From Methylococcaceae bacterium TMED69 (lineage in GTDB: Bacteria; Pseudomonadota; Gammaproteobacteria; Ga0077536), in contig NHDW01000008.1 of NCBI GenBank assembly GCA_002170535.1, positions 180,549 through 233,642 on the forward strand: a DNA stretch of 53,094 bases, given 5' to 3'. Both the position numbers and the translations under genes were made by a program. Below the pieces are notes generated by a model that did not search any database, was not told where the DNA came from, and saw only the letters and a program-made list of their open reading frames with translations. Shown in pieces: positions 41,576 to 52,115 of this stretch; the stretch's first letter is position 1, and each line of letters begins with the position of its first letter.

Positions 41576-41986
41576 ATGAAAATAATGCCGAAAAATAGAA
41601 AAAATGAGGCGGAATTAAACCTTACTCCCCTTATCGATATAGTCTTTTTACTTTTGATTTTCTTTATGGTCTCAACTAGATTTGACACTAACAAAAGACA
41701 GGATATTGATGTACCCCTATCAAGTTATTCTGAGTCTATAACTAAAAATAGTGTATCGATATTTGTGGACATCAATAACATTGTGACTATAGGGCAAAAA
41801 GTCTTTCATCTAGATAAACATGATGAAATAAAAAAAGAGTTGGGTGAGTTAAAAAGCTCGGGCCTTTCCCATGTTACGGTTGTAGCTGATTCTCGACTAA
41901 ACTATCAAACCTTTATTGGTATTATGGAGTCGCTGGCTAATGCTGAGATTAGTAGAGTGTCATTTTCGGTGAAACGGTCAAATTAA
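41576..41986 (+). CDS. exbD: ExbD/TolR-type motor protein
   Basis: A 136-residue protein with a short cytosolic N-terminus, one membrane helix and a periplasmic domain. The essential aspartate lies in LTPLIDIVFLLLIFFMVSTRF, the proton-binding site in this family. It couples proton flow with the ExbB homologue. It follows exbB by 5 bp and precedes lpxK by 5 bp. Confidence 0.93.
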   Translation: MKIMPKNRKNEAELNLTPLIDIVFLLLIFFMVSTRFDTNKRQDIDVPLSSYSESITKNSVSIFVDINNIVTIGQKVFHLDKHDEIKKELGELKSSGLSHVTVVADSRLNYQTFIGIMESLANAEISRVSFSVKRSN

Positions 41987-41991
41987 AAAAA

Positions 41992-43008
41992 GTGAACTTT
42001 TTAATTGTTAACACATTCTTTCGTCTGCATAAAATAAAAAACTATTGGGATAGCAAATCTTTTTTTACGTTCGTACTTTTGCCCTTAAGTTTTTTGTTTT
42101 TGTTTTTTTCGGTGATGAGAAAATTTTTTTATGAAAAGAAAATTTTTCACGCGAAAAAAATCGATTTGCCAGTAATAGTTATTGGTAATATAACTGTGGG
42201 AGGAACGGGAAAAACTTCTGCGGTTATTTGGCTTGCAAACTACTTAAAGGAAAAACGTTTAAAAGTTGGCATATTGTGTTCGGGTTATGGAGCAGATAAT
42301 AACAAATATCCAATTCAAATAACTTCGGATAGCAAGGCTTTCCAAGTCGGTGATGAGGCTGTCCATATTTTTAGAAGAACCGAATGCGTGGTAGTGACTT
42401 GTAAGCATCGTGTTAAATCCGCTCTTTTTTTGGAACAAAATTTTGCTCTTGATGTTTTGATATGCGACGATGGCTTACAACATTACCAGCTAATGCGTGA
42501 TATAGAAATACATGTGACGAACGGAGGAAAACGTTTTGGGAATCAATATTTTCTCCCTGCGGGCCCGTTGAGAGAGCCCATGAGAAGATTGCGAGATATT
42601 GACTTAAAGATATCCAAAGGAGCTCCAAAAAATGGTGAGTACAACTTATCTTATAGGCCTAATTATGTGTATGCTCTTAATATGCCCTCAAAAATCGAGC
42701 CCTTAACTTTTTTTAAAGATAAAAAGGTTGTCGCGGTTGCTGGCATAGCCAATCCTGAGGAATTTTTCAAAATCCTCGAGTCAAAAGGTCTTCACACAGT
42801 TAAAAAGCCCTTTCCAGATCATCATAGATTTAGGGCCGAAGATTTCTACGGTTACGAAAGCTTACCTATTTTAATGACGGAAAAAGACGCAGTAAAATGT
42901 GAGGGAATTGAAGGTTATGATTTTTGGTCAATCAGTTTAGAATATTGTCTACCAAAAGCATTTGGTGAAGCTGTTTTAAAAAAGTTGGAGTATTATAAAC
43001 ATGGATAA
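41992..43008 (+). CDS. lpxK: Tetraacyldisaccharide 4'-kinase
   Basis: A 338-residue membrane-associated kinase. It has an N-terminal hydrophobic helix (about residues 22-40), a P-loop in [20 protein letters not shown], and downstream [29 protein letters not shown] and LPAGPLREP. It phosphorylates the 4' position of the lipid A precursor in the inner membrane. Start is GTG at 41992. It overlaps the Trm112-family gene by 8 bp. Confidence 0.96.
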   Translation: MNFLIVNTFFRLHKIKNYWDSKSFFTFVLLPLSFLFLFFSVMRKFFYEKKIFHAKKIDLPVIVIGNITVGGTGKTSAVIWLANYLKEKRLKVGILCSGYGADNNKYPIQITSDSKAFQVGDEAVHIFRRTECVVVTCKHRVKSALFLEQNFALDVLICDDGLQHYQLMRDIEIHVTNGGKRFGNQYFLPAGPLREPMRRLRDIDLKISKGAPKNGEYNLSYRPNYVYALNMPSKIEPLTFFKDKKVVAVAGIANPEEFFKILESKGLHTVKKPFPDHHRFRAEDFYGYESLPILMTEKDAVKCEGIEGYDFWSISLEYCLPKAFGEAVLKKLEYYKHG

Positions 43009-43189
43009 AAGACTTCTGGAGATTCTAGTTTGCCCCGTAGCGAAAGAAAAATTAATATACGATAAGGCGAAGGATGAGTTGATATCAAAATCAGCAAAAT
43101 TAGCCTACCCAATTAAAGAAGGTATTCCGATCATGCTTGAATCAGAAGCAAGAAAGATTTCTGAGGAAGAATTGTCGTCAATTAAATGA
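43001..43189 (+). CDS. Trm112-family protein (YcaR-like)
   Basis: A 62-residue protein with [21 protein letters not shown] and [19 protein letters not shown], the common DUF343/Trm112 pattern. The second cysteine of the usual CPxC motif is replaced by Ala (CPVA), so a zinc site is doubtful. It sits between lpxK and kdsB as in many proteobacteria, overlapping both. Role in bacteria is not established. Confidence 0.93.
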   Translation: MDKRLLEILVCPVAKEKLIYDKAKDELISKSAKLAYPIKEGIPIMLESEARKISEEELSSIK

Positions 43190-43920
43190 GTTTCTTCATA
43201 ATAATACCAGCCCGTTTTGGTTCAACTAGATTGCCGGGAAAACCACTTTTAAAAATAGGAAGCCGGACAATGATTCAGCACGTTTATCAGAATTGTCTTG
43301 ATAGCGGCGCTGAGAGTGTGATTGTTGCTACGGATAATCTGAGGATTAGAACAGAGGTGGAATCTTTCGGTGGAAAAGTTTGTTTGACAGATAGCAGTTT
43401 GGTTTCTGGCTCCGACAGAGTTGCGAGCGCTGTCGAGCATCTTGGTTTTGATGCTGAAGATATAATAGTAAATGTTCAAGGAGATGAACCATTCCTTTCC
43501 GCAGAAGTAATTAGGCAAGTAGGTGTTCAAGTTGAAAATGAAAGAAAATTCGTTGCTACGGTTTCGAAACAACTAAGTCCGAAGACTCCTAATGATGAAA
43601 ACGTAGTAAAAGTAGTAACCAATTGTGATGGTCTTGCATTATATTTTAGTCGCGCCTCAATTCCTTATTTCATGCAAGATAATGGTAATTATACTAAGAG
43701 CCTAAAGAAGCACATTGGAATTTATGGTTATACCGTCGAACAATTACTTAAGTTTGTAGGGCTAGAGCGTCCCGAAATAGAGCGCGAAGAAAGGCTGGAA
43801 CAGCTGCGTTTTCTTTATCATGGAATACAAATTAAAGTGTTAGAGGCTAAAGGTGAAGTGGGAATTGGAGTTGATACAAAAGAAGACTTAGAGAAAGCAA
43901 AAAACTACCTCGCTCGATAA
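43186..43920 (+). CDS. kdsB: CMP-KDO synthetase
   Basis: A 244-residue nucleotidyltransferase. It has the start [61 protein letters not shown] and [12 protein letters not shown], all typical of KdsB. It activates KDO with CTP for lipopolysaccharide core synthesis. Its ATG overlaps the Trm112 stop (ATGA). Its 3' end overlaps infA on the opposite strand by 16 bp. Confidence 0.97.
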   Translation: MSFFIIIPARFGSTRLPGKPLLKIGSRTMIQHVYQNCLDSGAESVIVATDNLRIRTEVESFGGKVCLTDSSLVSGSDRVASAVEHLGFDAEDIIVNVQGDEPFLSAEVIRQVGVQVENERKFVATVSKQLSPKTPNDENVVKVVTNCDGLALYFSRASIPYFMQDNGNYTKSLKKHIGIYGYTVEQLLKFVGLERPEIEREERLEQLRFLYHGIQIKVLEAKGEVGIGVDTKEDLEKAKNYLAR

Positions 43921-44123
43921 GTTATCCTGCCCTTTGATAGGTCATACGGGGTTAACTCTACGGTAACTTCGTCTCCTGTTAATATTCTAATATAATTTTT
44001 TCGCATCTTACCTGAAATATGGGCAGTAATGATATGCCCGTTTTCGAGTTCAACTCTAAACATTGTATTTGGGAGAGTATCAACCACCTTGCCCTGCATT
44101 TCAATATGTTCTTCTTTTGACAT
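43905..44123 (-). CDS. infA: Translation initiation factor IF-1
   Basis: A 72-residue S1/OB-fold protein: [52 protein letters not shown] and [16 protein letters not shown]. This is the full-length bacterial IF-1. It binds the ribosomal A site during initiation. It is the last gene downstream of aat on the minus strand, an order often seen in gammaproteobacteria. Confidence 0.98.
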   Translation of the reverse strand: MSKEEHIEMQGKVVDTLPNTMFRVELENGHIITAHISGKMRKNYIRILTGDEVTVELTPYDLSKGRITYRAR

Positions 44124-44214
44124 TTAAATTATCTTTTTGCCTTAGAGCATTAAACTTGAATGTTTATTGTGCCTTAAAAAAAAAGTTTGAGCAAAATTAA
44201 AATTAGTTGATTTA

Positions 44215-44943
44215 TCAAATATTACAATGACCCAGAACATTCTCTGGCATTTTTTGGCAGTAATAAGCCAACTTTTGTTCAAATTCGAAACGAGAAAAAA
44301 GTACCGCTCCCAAGTTTTTAAGATGAGCACTCTCTATTTGGCAGTCAATTAAATGATATCTTGGTAATGTGTCATAAGTGCATAATGCAAACAAAGCTAA
44401 TTTTGAGGCATCGGCTTGTAAAGAAAACATAGACTCACCAAAAAAAATTTGTCCAATCGAAACTCCATATAAACCGCCAACCATTTGGTTGCCGTTCCAG
44501 CATTCTATTGAGTGAGCATGCCCTGATATGTGTAGGCGGATATAAGCTCGCTTGATAGTTTCTGTAATCCAAGTGTTACTGGAGCGATCTTTGACGGTAG
44601 AGCATTTATTTATTACTTGTTCAAAATCTGTATTTATCGTTATCAACAGTTTAGTATTATTTATCTTTTTACGAAGAGAGCGGTTGATTCTTAAATTTTT
44701 GGGGAGTAGACATAGTCGTTTTGAAGGTGACCACCAGATGATCGGTTGATCTTTGGTAAACCACGGAAAAGCGCCTTTTTTATAATTTGTGATAACTTCC
44801 TCTTCGTCCAGCGAGCCCCCAACCGCTAGTAGTCCATCAGGATCCGTAAGGGCATGTCTGGTATGTGGCAGGGTGTCACTGAACACTGCGAGCTTCGGAC
44901 AGAAATACTTTCTCGGATTTTTAGTTTTACTATCTTCTTTCAT
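44215..44943 (-). CDS. aat: Leucyl/phenylalanyl-tRNA–protein transferase
   Basis: A 242-residue Aat. Family features are GLLAVGGSLDEEEVITNYKKGAFPWF, IIWWSPSKRLCLLPKNLRINRSLRK, SSNTWITETIKRAYIRLHISGHAHSIECW and VGGLYGVSIGQIFFGESMFS. It adds Leu or Phe to N-terminal Lys/Arg of proteins and feeds them to the ClpS/ClpA N-end rule path. It is 11 bp downstream of the FemAB-like gene. Confidence 0.96.
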   Translation of the reverse strand: MKEDSKTKNPRKYFCPKLAVFSDTLPHTRHALTDPDGLLAVGGSLDEEEVITNYKKGAFPWFTKDQPIIWWSPSKRLCLLPKNLRINRSLRKKINNTKLLITINTDFEQVINKCSTVKDRSSNTWITETIKRAYIRLHISGHAHSIECWNGNQMVGGLYGVSIGQIFFGESMFSLQADASKLALFALCTYDTLPRYHLIDCQIESAHLKNLGAVLFSRFEFEQKLAYYCQKMPENVLGHCNI

Positions 44944-44954
44944 TTTAGAATCAA

Positions 44955-46085
44955 CTAAAGAGAATCAATGTAAGCTTCGATTGCCTCTGTTTCCCGCATG
45001 AGAAATTCTGATATCGCTGATCTGAAACCCTCTTCGATTATAAGATGAGCAGAATAGGTTTTTACGGGATGGAAACCTCGTTTAAGCTTATGTTCACCCT
45101 GGGCTCCCGCATCCAACTTGCCTATTTTGTTTTTAATGCAGTATTCAATCGTTTGGTAATAGCAAAGTTCAAAATGCAAATACTCATTAAAGGTCGTTGC
45201 TCCCCAATGTCGCCCATATAGGCATTGCTCTGTGGCCAGGGCAAAAGCCCCTGCGACATACTGATTCCCTTCTTTTGCGAGGAAAAGCACCGGCTTGTAT
45301 TCTTTTGAGTTAGAAATATTAAGAAAGAATTTTTTATTTAATCTTGGTTGGCTCCACTTTTTTTTAAATGTTGAGCAATAGAATGTATAAAAAAGATCCC
45401 AGTGAGATTCCTTGATATCCTTACCTTCGATTATTTCTATTTTGACACCCGAATCAATTATTTTCTTTCGTTCTCTCTTTATTGATTTTCTGCGTTTAGA
45501 ACTCAAAGTAGTCAGAAAAGCTGCAAAGTTTTTGAAATTATGGTTCTCCCAGTGATATTGAACGCCTAGCCTTATTAGTAATCCTTGGCTTTTGTAGAAA
45601 TCGAGGTCTGAGGGTTTAAAAAATAGGGTGTGCCACGATGATAATCCTTTTGTTGAGCATATATCCTGAGCTGCATTAACTAATTTTTTTTTTGCAGCTT
45701 CATAGTCTTCTGCATCTTTGTTGTACAATAAACGTGGCCCGGTAACCGGAGAGAAAGGTGAAGCACTTACCAGTTTGGGGTAATATTTCCCACCAGCTCG
45801 TTCGTAAGCTTCGGCCCAACTCCAATCGAAAACGAATTCTCCATAGGAATTATTTCTCGCATACGTTGGCAAAGCGGCGACCAGCGTATTTTTCTTTCTT
45901 ATAATCAAGTGATAAGAGAACCAACCGTGGGGCTCTAAACATTCTGACGATTCTAAATTGAGTAAGAAATCATGACTTATGAAGGGGTTATCTTGTGTAA
46001 GAGCGTTCCATTCTGACGGTTGCACTGAATTTAGTGAATTTATACATTCAACTTTTAAGTCGGTGTCGTTTTTTGTTTGACTCAA
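44955..46085 (-). CDS. FemAB/GNAT-like (DUF482) protein
   Basis: A 376-residue protein of the peptidogalycan-biosynthesis (DUF482) family. Features: PSEWNALTQDNPFISHDFLLNLE, EFVFDWSWAEAYERAGGKYYPKLVSASPFSPVTGPRLL, SSKRRKSIKRERKK, and the C-terminal GRHWGATTFNEYLHFELCYYQTIEYCI followed by DAGAQGEHKLKRGF. It has the tandem GNAT fold of FemAB proteins, but acceptor and donor are unknown. It overlaps the DUF1820 gene by 4 bp and precedes aat. Confidence 0.92.
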   Translation of the reverse strand: MSQTKNDTDLKVECINSLNSVQPSEWNALTQDNPFISHDFLLNLESSECLEPHGWFSYHLIIRKKNTLVAALPTYARNNSYGEFVFDWSWAEAYERAGGKYYPKLVSASPFSPVTGPRLLYNKDAEDYEAAKKKLVNAAQDICSTKGLSSWHTLFFKPSDLDFYKSQGLLIRLGVQYHWENHNFKNFAAFLTTLSSKRRKSIKRERKKIIDSGVKIEIIEGKDIKESHWDLFYTFYCSTFKKKWSQPRLNKKFFLNISNSKEYKPVLFLAKEGNQYVAGAFALATEQCLYGRHWGATTFNEYLHFELCYYQTIEYCIKNKIGKLDAGAQGEHKLKRGFHPVKTYSAHLIIEEGFRSAISEFLMRETEAIEAYIDSL

Positions 46086-46423
46086 GAGTTTCCAGTTTCG
46101 TGATTGTTAGTTATTACAGGAAAAGGGGTTACTGTGCCAGCTCCACCCTCAGCTTTGGAAACCTTGCTTTGTCCCATTTTTTCAACCTCGTCAATTCGAA
46201 CTATCGAATGCATCGGTATATATGTTCGAGACACGCCCGAGAACTCTGCCTTAAGGGTTTCTTCTGAGGGATCCACAACCACCGAGCTTTTCTCTCCAAA
46301 AACGATTTCTTCCACTTCAATAAAACCGAGAAGTCCGCTTTGATGAACGCCCTTGGCGAAGATATCGTAAATTTTTCCCTGATTTATAAACGAAACTTTG
46401 TAAATTTTTTCTTTAAGGCTCAT
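46082..46423 (-). CDS. DUF1820 family protein
   Basis: A 113-residue soluble protein starting MSLKEKIYKVSFINQGKIYDIFAKGV and containing LLGFIEVEEIVFGE, VVDPSEETLKAEFSGV and RTYIPMHSIVRIDEVEK. This matches DUF1820, a conserved gammaproteobacterial family of unknown function. The ATG at 46423 is family-like; 46441 would add six residues. First gene of the DUF1820–FemAB-like–aat–infA group. Confidence 0.9.
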   Translation of the reverse strand: MSLKEKIYKVSFINQGKIYDIFAKGVHQSGLLGFIEVEEIVFGEKSSVVVDPSEETLKAEFSGVSRTYIPMHSIVRIDEVEKMGQSKVSKAEGGAGTVTPFPVITNNHETGNS

Positions 46424-46665
46424 ATGTTTTCTCTCGCGCAATGCTGTTCAATTAATCACAAGTTTATAACTATACCCTATCTGTTAGTTATACGATAAAA
46501 GTATCTTTGTCGATCCCACTGGTAAGAAATTAGCTTGTCTGACGGAAGGGGTTTGCTGGACGATTGATTTTACGATTGAATATTTGCGCGGCATGTTTGT
46601 AGAACACCGAAAATTTTGTTATATTTCGTAAGGTTACAGTGCAAACTGGAGGTAATATTTTAAAA

Positions 46666-48975
46666 ATGTCTCAAGCAATTCGAAAAGAACGACGGGACAC
46701 TATGAAGGTTCCGCCTTTGGTTGTCAGCAGAATAAGAGAGGGCTTTTTAATAACGCTTATCGGACTGGCAATCTTTTTAATGTTGAGTTTGATAACCCAT
46801 CACCCCGCAGACCAAGGTTGGTCAAGCGTTGATTCAAGTGGTCGCGCAGTTCATAACCTAGCTGGTTTTGTCGGGGCTTGGTTCTCCGACTTTGTAATGT
46901 ACTTGTTCGGTTATTTCTCCTACCTAATACCAGTTTTTGTTGCAGTGCTAGGCTGGGGAATATATCGGGGTTGGGTGTATGACATCATCGAAAATAAGTA
47001 TATTTTAGGATTAAAGTTCGTAGGATTGATAGCCTCTGTATGTAACGGTTGCGGACTCCTGTGGGTTAGAGCAGGTGGATTTCTAGCTATGCCCGGTATT
47101 CACAGCGGAGGGATTTTAGGTAACATCTTTGGTTCGAGTATTTTGTCTTCATTCGGAGATATCGGTGGAACTATACTCATGCTTGCAGGCTTTTTTGCAG
47201 GATTCACTTTTTTAACAGGATGGTCATGGTTAAAAATCATGGATACACTCGGAGCTCTTCTTATAATCGCTTATCGCAGAGTTGTTCAGTCGGTCAGAAA
47301 TCTTGTCATTTTAAGTGTAGAGAAACTTATCGCAATTAAAGAAAAGAAGGATAAGCAAATAGCGACTAATCATTTTTCACGTACTTTGGCTACTGAACCT
47401 CGATTGCTAAAAAATAGAGGAGTTAAAATAACAAAAGAACCGATCATTAGTTCAATCGAGATTGAAAATGAGACTAGATTTGATAAAGAAACTCTTCCTA
47501 ATTTAGACCTACTGAATCATCCAGAAGTTAAAGGTAATGCCCATTCTGATTATGCGTTGAATCTAATGTCTCAGAAAGTTGAAGAAAAATTATTAGATTT
47601 CGGTATAGAAGTAAAGGTTGTCTCCGTTAGGCCAGGCCCTGTTGTTACTAGATTTGAACTACAACCAGAAGCCGGCTTAAAAGCAAGCAGGATCACAAAC
47701 CTTTCCAAGGACCTTGCTCGTTCACTGTCGGCTATAAGTGTTAGAGTTGTAGAAGTGATCCCTGGTAAAACATGTGTTGGACTTGAGATTCCCAATGAAA
47801 GTAGAGAGATGGTGTATTTGAGAGAGATTTTGAATTCTCATTCTTTTCACTCGATTGAATCCTCTTTGCCTATTGCCCTTGGAAAGGATATTAGCGGTAA
47901 TCCGGTAACGGCTGATCTGGCAAAGATGCCTCATTTGTTGGTGGCGGGAACAACTGGTTCAGGCAAATCAGTAGCTTTAAATGCTATGATTCTCAGCTTA
48001 TTGTACAAGTCCACGTCAGCTAACGTTCGGTTCATTATGATAGACCCAAAAATGCTTGAGTTGTCAGTATATGACGATATCCCAAATCTATTAGCCCCAG
48101 TCGTAACTGATATGAAAGATGCCGCTAATGCATTGAGATGGTGTGTTGCAGAAATGGAGCGTAGGTATAAACTAATGTCTCATTTTGGTGTCAGAAATTT
48201 GGACGGCTTCAATAAACTAGTGGCCGATTCGACTAAAAATGGCAAACCTCTTTTAACACCCAGTAATGATGAAGATATGGATTTGAAACAGGAAGTTTTG
48301 TGTGAGGAGCCGAAAATTGTTCTAATTATAGATGAATTGGCAGATTTGATGATGGTGGTAGGAAAAAAAGTTGAGGACCTCATAGCAAGACTGGCTCAGA
48401 AAGCAAGAGCCTCCGGAATCCATTTAATATTGGCAACACAGAGACCTTCTGTTGACGTGATTACCGGTTTGATAAAGGCTAACATCCCCAGTCGGATCTC
48501 ATTTCAAGTTTCTTCTAAGGTCGATTCAAGAACTATATTAGATCAAATTGGGGCGGAGAATTTACTTGGGCATGGTGACATGTTATACCTTCCTCCAGGT
48601 TCTGGATTGCCAAATCGTATTCATGGAGCTTTTGTTTCCGATGATGAGGTTCATAAAGTTGTAAAACGACTCAAGGAAATTGGCGATCCCGAGTATAATG
48701 AACATGTCTTAGCTGGGCACAAAGAGTTGGAGGGTAATCATGTTAGCTATGAAGGCTCCGGGGATTCTGAAAAGGACGAACTTTATGACCGCGCTGTAAG
48801 CATTGTGCTTCAAACAAAAAAGGCTTCAGTTTCAGGAATTCAGCGAAGATTAAAAATCGGGTATAATCGCGCCGCCCGAATGGTTGAGGCAATGGAATCA
48901 GCAGGAATTGTGGGGGAAGTACAAGCTAATGGCGCACGTGAAATACTAGTGCCAACGAACGTAAGTGATTCATAG
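46666..48975 (+). CDS. ftsK: DNA translocase FtsK
   Basis: About 769 residues. N-terminal four-helix membrane domain (about residues 20-200), short linker, then the motor: Walker A in [53 protein letters not shown], and [25 protein letters not shown]. The C-terminal gamma winged helix ([27 protein letters not shown]) reads KOPS sites. It moves chromosome ends through the division septum. The linker is much shorter than in E. coli. GGAGG lies 13 nt before the ATG at 46666. Confidence 0.97.
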   Translation: MSQAIRKERRDTMKVPPLVVSRIREGFLITLIGLAIFLMLSLITHHPADQGWSSVDSSGRAVHNLAGFVGAWFSDFVMYLFGYFSYLIPVFVAVLGWGIYRGWVYDIIENKYILGLKFVGLIASVCNGCGLLWVRAGGFLAMPGIHSGGILGNIFGSSILSSFGDIGGTILMLAGFFAGFTFLTGWSWLKIMDTLGALLIIAYRRVVQSVRNLVILSVEKLIAIKEKKDKQIATNHFSRTLATEPRLLKNRGVKITKEPIISSIEIENETRFDKETLPNLDLLNHPEVKGNAHSDYALNLMSQKVEEKLLDFGIEVKVVSVRPGPVVTRFELQPEAGLKASRITNLSKDLARSLSAISVRVVEVIPGKTCVGLEIPNESREMVYLREILNSHSFHSIESSLPIALGKDISGNPVTADLAKMPHLLVAGTTGSGKSVALNAMILSLLYKSTSANVRFIMIDPKMLELSVYDDIPNLLAPVVTDMKDAANALRWCVAEMERRYKLMSHFGVRNLDGFNKLVADSTKNGKPLLTPSNDEDMDLKQEVLCEEPKIVLIIDELADLMMVVGKKVEDLIARLAQKARASGIHLILATQRPSVDVITGLIKANIPSRISFQVSSKVDSRTILDQIGAENLLGHGDMLYLPPGSGLPNRIHGAFVSDDEVHKVVKRLKEIGDPEYNEHVLAGHKELEGNHVSYEGSGDSEKDELYDRAVSIVLQTKKASVSGIQRRLKIGYNRAARMVEAMESAGIVGEVQANGAREILVPTNVSDS

Positions 48976-49609
48976 AACTAAATTAATCATCGTAGTAGCC
49001 GGTTCAGCTTTTATATTTCGCACCATTTCGGGCGTAGGTTTTGATGGAAAAGAATCTGACAGTGCTTTAGTTGATTTATTCAGCATGCGAACAATGAGTG
49101 CGAATTTTTCGCAAGTGGTTTTTGACGCAGAAGATAAGCGGGAAATCTCCTCGAGCGCAGGTACTGTGCTATTCAGAAAGCCTGACTTAGTCAAATGGTC
49201 CTATGACAAACCAATCAATCAAGTTTTTATTAAAAACAAGACATCATTTTCTGTTTATGACAGAGATTTAATGCAACTGTCAAAAATAAACAGATATGTT
49301 GATCAAGATACGCCTATCGATTTTTTAATAAAAGATTATCAGACATTCAAGACGTTTTATGATGTTGACAAATTAAATAACTCAGGCAACTTGTCTTTTG
49401 TTAAACTATCGCCTTTGGTTGAAAAATCAGACTATGAAAAAATAATTATAGTCTTCAAAAACTCGGTAATAAATAAAATTGAAATTTTTTATCGCATTGG
49501 CAGGATAATTGAAATAAAATTTGACATGGTTCAAATAAACTTGGAATTAAATGAGGGTGACTTTGAGCTTGACGCTCCTCCAAATGTTGAAGTCGAAGAA
49601 ATTAATTAA
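48965..49609 (+). CDS. lolA: Outer-membrane lipoprotein carrier LolA
   Basis: A 214-residue periplasmic carrier. It has an N-terminal signal-like stretch ([13 protein letters not shown]), then [43 protein letters not shown] and TPIDFLI, all typical of LolA. It takes lipoproteins from the LolC/D complex. Start is GTG at 48965, overlapping the end of ftsK by 11 bp; ftsK–lolA is a conserved pair. Confidence 0.92.
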   Translation: MIHRTKLIIVVAGSAFIFRTISGVGFDGKESDSALVDLFSMRTMSANFSQVVFDAEDKREISSSAGTVLFRKPDLVKWSYDKPINQVFIKNKTSFSVYDRDLMQLSKINRYVDQDTPIDFLIKDYQTFKTFYDVDKLNNSGNLSFVKLSPLVEKSDYEKIIIVFKNSVINKIEIFYRIGRIIEIKFDMVQINLELNEGDFELDAPPNVEVEEIN

Positions 49610-49630
49610 TCTATTCAGTAAATTAAAATT

Positions 49631-50905
49631 ATGTTAGACCCAAAATTGCTTCGCCAGAATTTAGATGCCGTTGTTTCAGGTCTTAATAAACGTTCGTTTA
49701 GTCTAGACATTAAATTTTGGAAGAGTTCCGAGGAGAAACGTAAATTTTTGCAGCTAGGGACCGAGAAATTAAGGGCCCAACGAAACCAAAAAAGTAAAGA
49801 GATTGGCCTATCCAAGGCGAAAGGTGCGGATACTCAAGTAATGCAAGAGGCTGTGTCTGCTATAAATTTGGAACTAAAGCAAAAAGCAGACGAACTTGAG
49901 TTGCTTTCTGAAAAAATAGAAGAATTTCTTCAAAGAATCCCAAACATTCCACATGAATCCGTGCCTTATGGTAGCTCGGATCAAGACAATAAAGTTATTG
50001 ATTCCTTTGGCGAACCAAGACGGTTTGAATTCGAACCGCGAGGCCATATGGACCTGGGTGGGCTTGAAAGCGATATTGATTTTGTTAATGCTGCGAAGAT
50101 ATCAGGGTCCCGTTTTGTTATTTTAAAGGGGGACATAGCAAAACTTCAGCGTTCGTTAATCCAATTTATGCTAGACCTTCACGTAGAACAGCATGGTTAT
50201 AAAGAGATTTACGTTCCGTTCTTGGTGAATCGAGACGCATTGATTGGCACTGGACAACTTCCAAAATTCAAAGAAGATTTATTTAGTATCGAAAACGACA
50301 GATTTTTTCTTATCCCTACAGCTGAAGTTCCTGTTACAAGTATGCTGATGAATGAAATTGTTGAAGAGTGCTTGCTACCCCTCAAGTTTGCGTGCCACAC
50401 ACCGTGCTTTAGAAGTGAGGCTGGTTCTTATGGCAGGGATGTAAAGGGTATGATTAGACAACATCAATTTGAGAAAGTAGAGCTAGTGCAGTTCGTAAAG
50501 CCTGAAGATTCTTATGGAGCTCTAGAGTCACTTACGAGTCATGCAGAAACAGTTCTGAAAAAGCTAGAGCTTCCGTTTCGCAAGGTCCTACTTTGTTCGG
50601 GAGATATGGGGTTTTCCGCGGCCAAAACGTACGATCTTGAAGTGTGGTTGCCCTCACAGAGCAAGTATAGAGAAATATCGTCGTGCAGTAATTTTGAAAA
50701 CTTCCAGGCTAGACGTCTTAAGGCTAGGATGAGATCGGATAAAGGGGGGATTGAACTGCTTCATACTATTAACGGATCAGGTGTGGCAGCTGGTCGAGCT
50801 CTAATAGCGATTCTAGAAAATAATCAACAAAAAGATGGGAGCGTGTTAGTTCCAAAAGTTCTTCAACCATATATGGGTGGGAAGACACAGATTTTGAATG
50901 TATGA
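49631..50905 (+). CDS. serS: Seryl-tRNA synthetase
   Basis: A 424-residue class II synthetase. The N-terminal coiled-coil arm (residues about 30-105) is followed by GQLPKFKEDLF, LIPTAEVPVTSML, motif 2 FRSEAGSYGRDVKGMIRQHQFEKVELV, and motif 3 NGSGVAAGRALIAILEN. Full length. It charges tRNA-Ser; a tRNA-Ser(UGA) gene lies 1.1 kb downstream. No strong ribosome-binding site. Confidence 0.98.
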   Translation: MLDPKLLRQNLDAVVSGLNKRSFSLDIKFWKSSEEKRKFLQLGTEKLRAQRNQKSKEIGLSKAKGADTQVMQEAVSAINLELKQKADELELLSEKIEEFLQRIPNIPHESVPYGSSDQDNKVIDSFGEPRRFEFEPRGHMDLGGLESDIDFVNAAKISGSRFVILKGDIAKLQRSLIQFMLDLHVEQHGYKEIYVPFLVNRDALIGTGQLPKFKEDLFSIENDRFFLIPTAEVPVTSMLMNEIVEECLLPLKFACHTPCFRSEAGSYGRDVKGMIRQHQFEKVELVQFVKPEDSYGALESLTSHAETVLKKLELPFRKVLLCSGDMGFSAAKTYDLEVWLPSQSKYREISSCSNFENFQARRLKARMRSDKGGIELLHTINGSGVAAGRALIAILENNQQKDGSVLVPKVLQPYMGGKTQILNV

Positions 50906-50939
50906 TTTCTTTGGCCTTTTGAGGTAAGGGTATAAAGTC

Positions 50940-51122
50940 TTAAACAAATTTAGTGAGAATTAGCACGAAAAAGAAGATTCCGCAGATTATAACAGCGAAA
51001 CTTAACCATTCACTTGATGTTCCCTTTCGTGTGTTTGCATATATATTTTTTGCCTGAGGTATAAGAAAGATAAGCATCGCTACTAGTAACGCAGCTGTTC
51101 CAATTTTTGACGCTAACTCCAT
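50940..51122 (-). CDS. Small conserved membrane protein, 60 aa
   Basis: Two hydrophobic helices (about residues 8-24 and 40-58) around a basic loop AKNIYANTRKGTSSEW. The L-I-P-Q-A-K...K-G-T-S-x-x-W pattern recalls small gammaproteobacterial proteins of unknown role; it is too short for a full transporter. AAGGT lies just before the ATG. A hairpin separates it from yccA upstream. Confidence 0.7.
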   Translation of the reverse strand: MELASKIGTAALLVAMLIFLIPQAKNIYANTRKGTSSEWLSFAVIICGIFFFVLILTKFV

Positions 51123-51132
51123 ACCTTCATTT

Positions 51133-51175
51133 CCAGTTTCTCTGGGCGATTGCTTAGCAGTTGCCCAGAGACTGG
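51133..51175 (-). terminator. Hairpin between yccA and the small membrane gene
   Basis: A GC-rich stem pairs 51133-51147 with 51163-51175: CTCTGGGC/GCCCAGAG plus CCAGT/ACTGG with a 2-nt bulge, and a 15-nt loop. On the minus strand it directly follows the yccA stop. It lacks a U run, so it may be an attenuator or mRNA-stabilising structure rather than a classical terminator. Confidence 0.55.
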
Positions 51176-51182
51176 TTTTGAA

Positions 51183-51848
51183 TCACTCGTTACTAGCGAA
51201 GCCAAGTATGTGGAGAAGGCTTGTGAATAGATTTAAAATGGTAACATAAAGACCAATAGTCGCCAGAACATAATTGGTTTCGCCTCCATGAATCATTGCA
51301 CTTGTTTGATAGAGCAAGAATCCACTCATTATCATTATCACAGCTGCAGAAACTGTCAGACTTAACGCTGGAATCCCTAAAAAAATATTTAGAAGGGAGG
51401 CTAGCAGGACTATTATAAACCCCGTGAACAAGAATCCACCGAGATAGCTAAAGTCTTTTTTGGTAGTAAGCGCATATCCGGATAGACCTAGGAAAATTGC
51501 ACCTGTTCCCCCTAATGCTGTCGCAACTATTTGGGGCCCGTTCGGCAGTGAGAGGTACATACTTAGAAGGGGACCTAATCCCAAGCCTAGTAGACCGGTT
51601 GTTGCGAAAACCACGCCAATCCCAGCTGAAGAGTTAGCTGTTCTAGGTAAAACGAACCACATAAGAACAAGTGCGCCACCTGTTGCAATTAAATTAGTAA
51701 TGGGCGGCAACCTCAGGGCAATTGCTAAAGTGGCTGTCACTGCGCTAAATAAAAGAGTCATAGAAAGTAAGATATATGTATTACGAATTAACTTATTTGT
51801 CGCTAATATCGCGCTACTGTCGCGGACGGTAATAGTATTTCCTTGCAT
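51183..51848 (-). CDS. yccA: BAX inhibitor-1 family membrane protein YccA
   Basis: About 221 residues with seven hydrophobic helices. Start NTITVRDSSAILATNKLIRNTYILLSMTLLFSA and the terminal region ALSLTVSAAVIMIMSGFLLYQTSAMIHGGETNYVLATIGLYVTILNLFTSLLHILG are typical of YccA. It modulates the membrane protease FtsH in E. coli. GAGGAGG is 6 nt before the ATG at 51848, which decides the start over 51866. Confidence 0.94.
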   Translation of the reverse strand: MQGNTITVRDSSAILATNKLIRNTYILLSMTLLFSAVTATLAIALRLPPITNLIATGGALVLMWFVLPRTANSSAGIGVVFATTGLLGLGLGPLLSMYLSLPNGPQIVATALGGTGAIFLGLSGYALTTKKDFSYLGGFLFTGFIIVLLASLLNIFLGIPALSLTVSAAVIMIMSGFLLYQTSAMIHGGETNYVLATIGLYVTILNLFTSLLHILGFASNE

Positions 51849-52025
51849 TTTTGCCTCCTCGGGCATTTTCTAATATATATATAGTATAAGTAATAATATA
51901 AAAGAATTACGAAATTTCAATAGTTCTGGATGTTTTTTTTAAAGAAACCGTTTAATTCAGCTGTTATTTAGCTATTGAAGAGGTGATGTATTTCACTAAA
52001 CGTTTTGATACCATGATTACGGCTT

Positions 52026-52115
52026 GGAGAGATGGCAGAGCGGTTGAATGCACTGGTCTTGAAAACCAGCAAGGGTTAACGCCCTTCCAGGGTTCGAATC
52101 CCTGTCTCTCCGCCA
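52026..52115 (+). tRNA. tRNA-Ser (UGA)
   Basis: A 90-nt type II tRNA. The acceptor stem GGAGAGA pairs with TCTCTCC, the anticodon loop CTTGAAA carries TGA (52060-52062), a long variable arm follows, the T-loop is GGTTCGAATCC, and CCA is encoded at 52113-52115. It decodes UCA and related serine codons. Confidence 0.97.
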
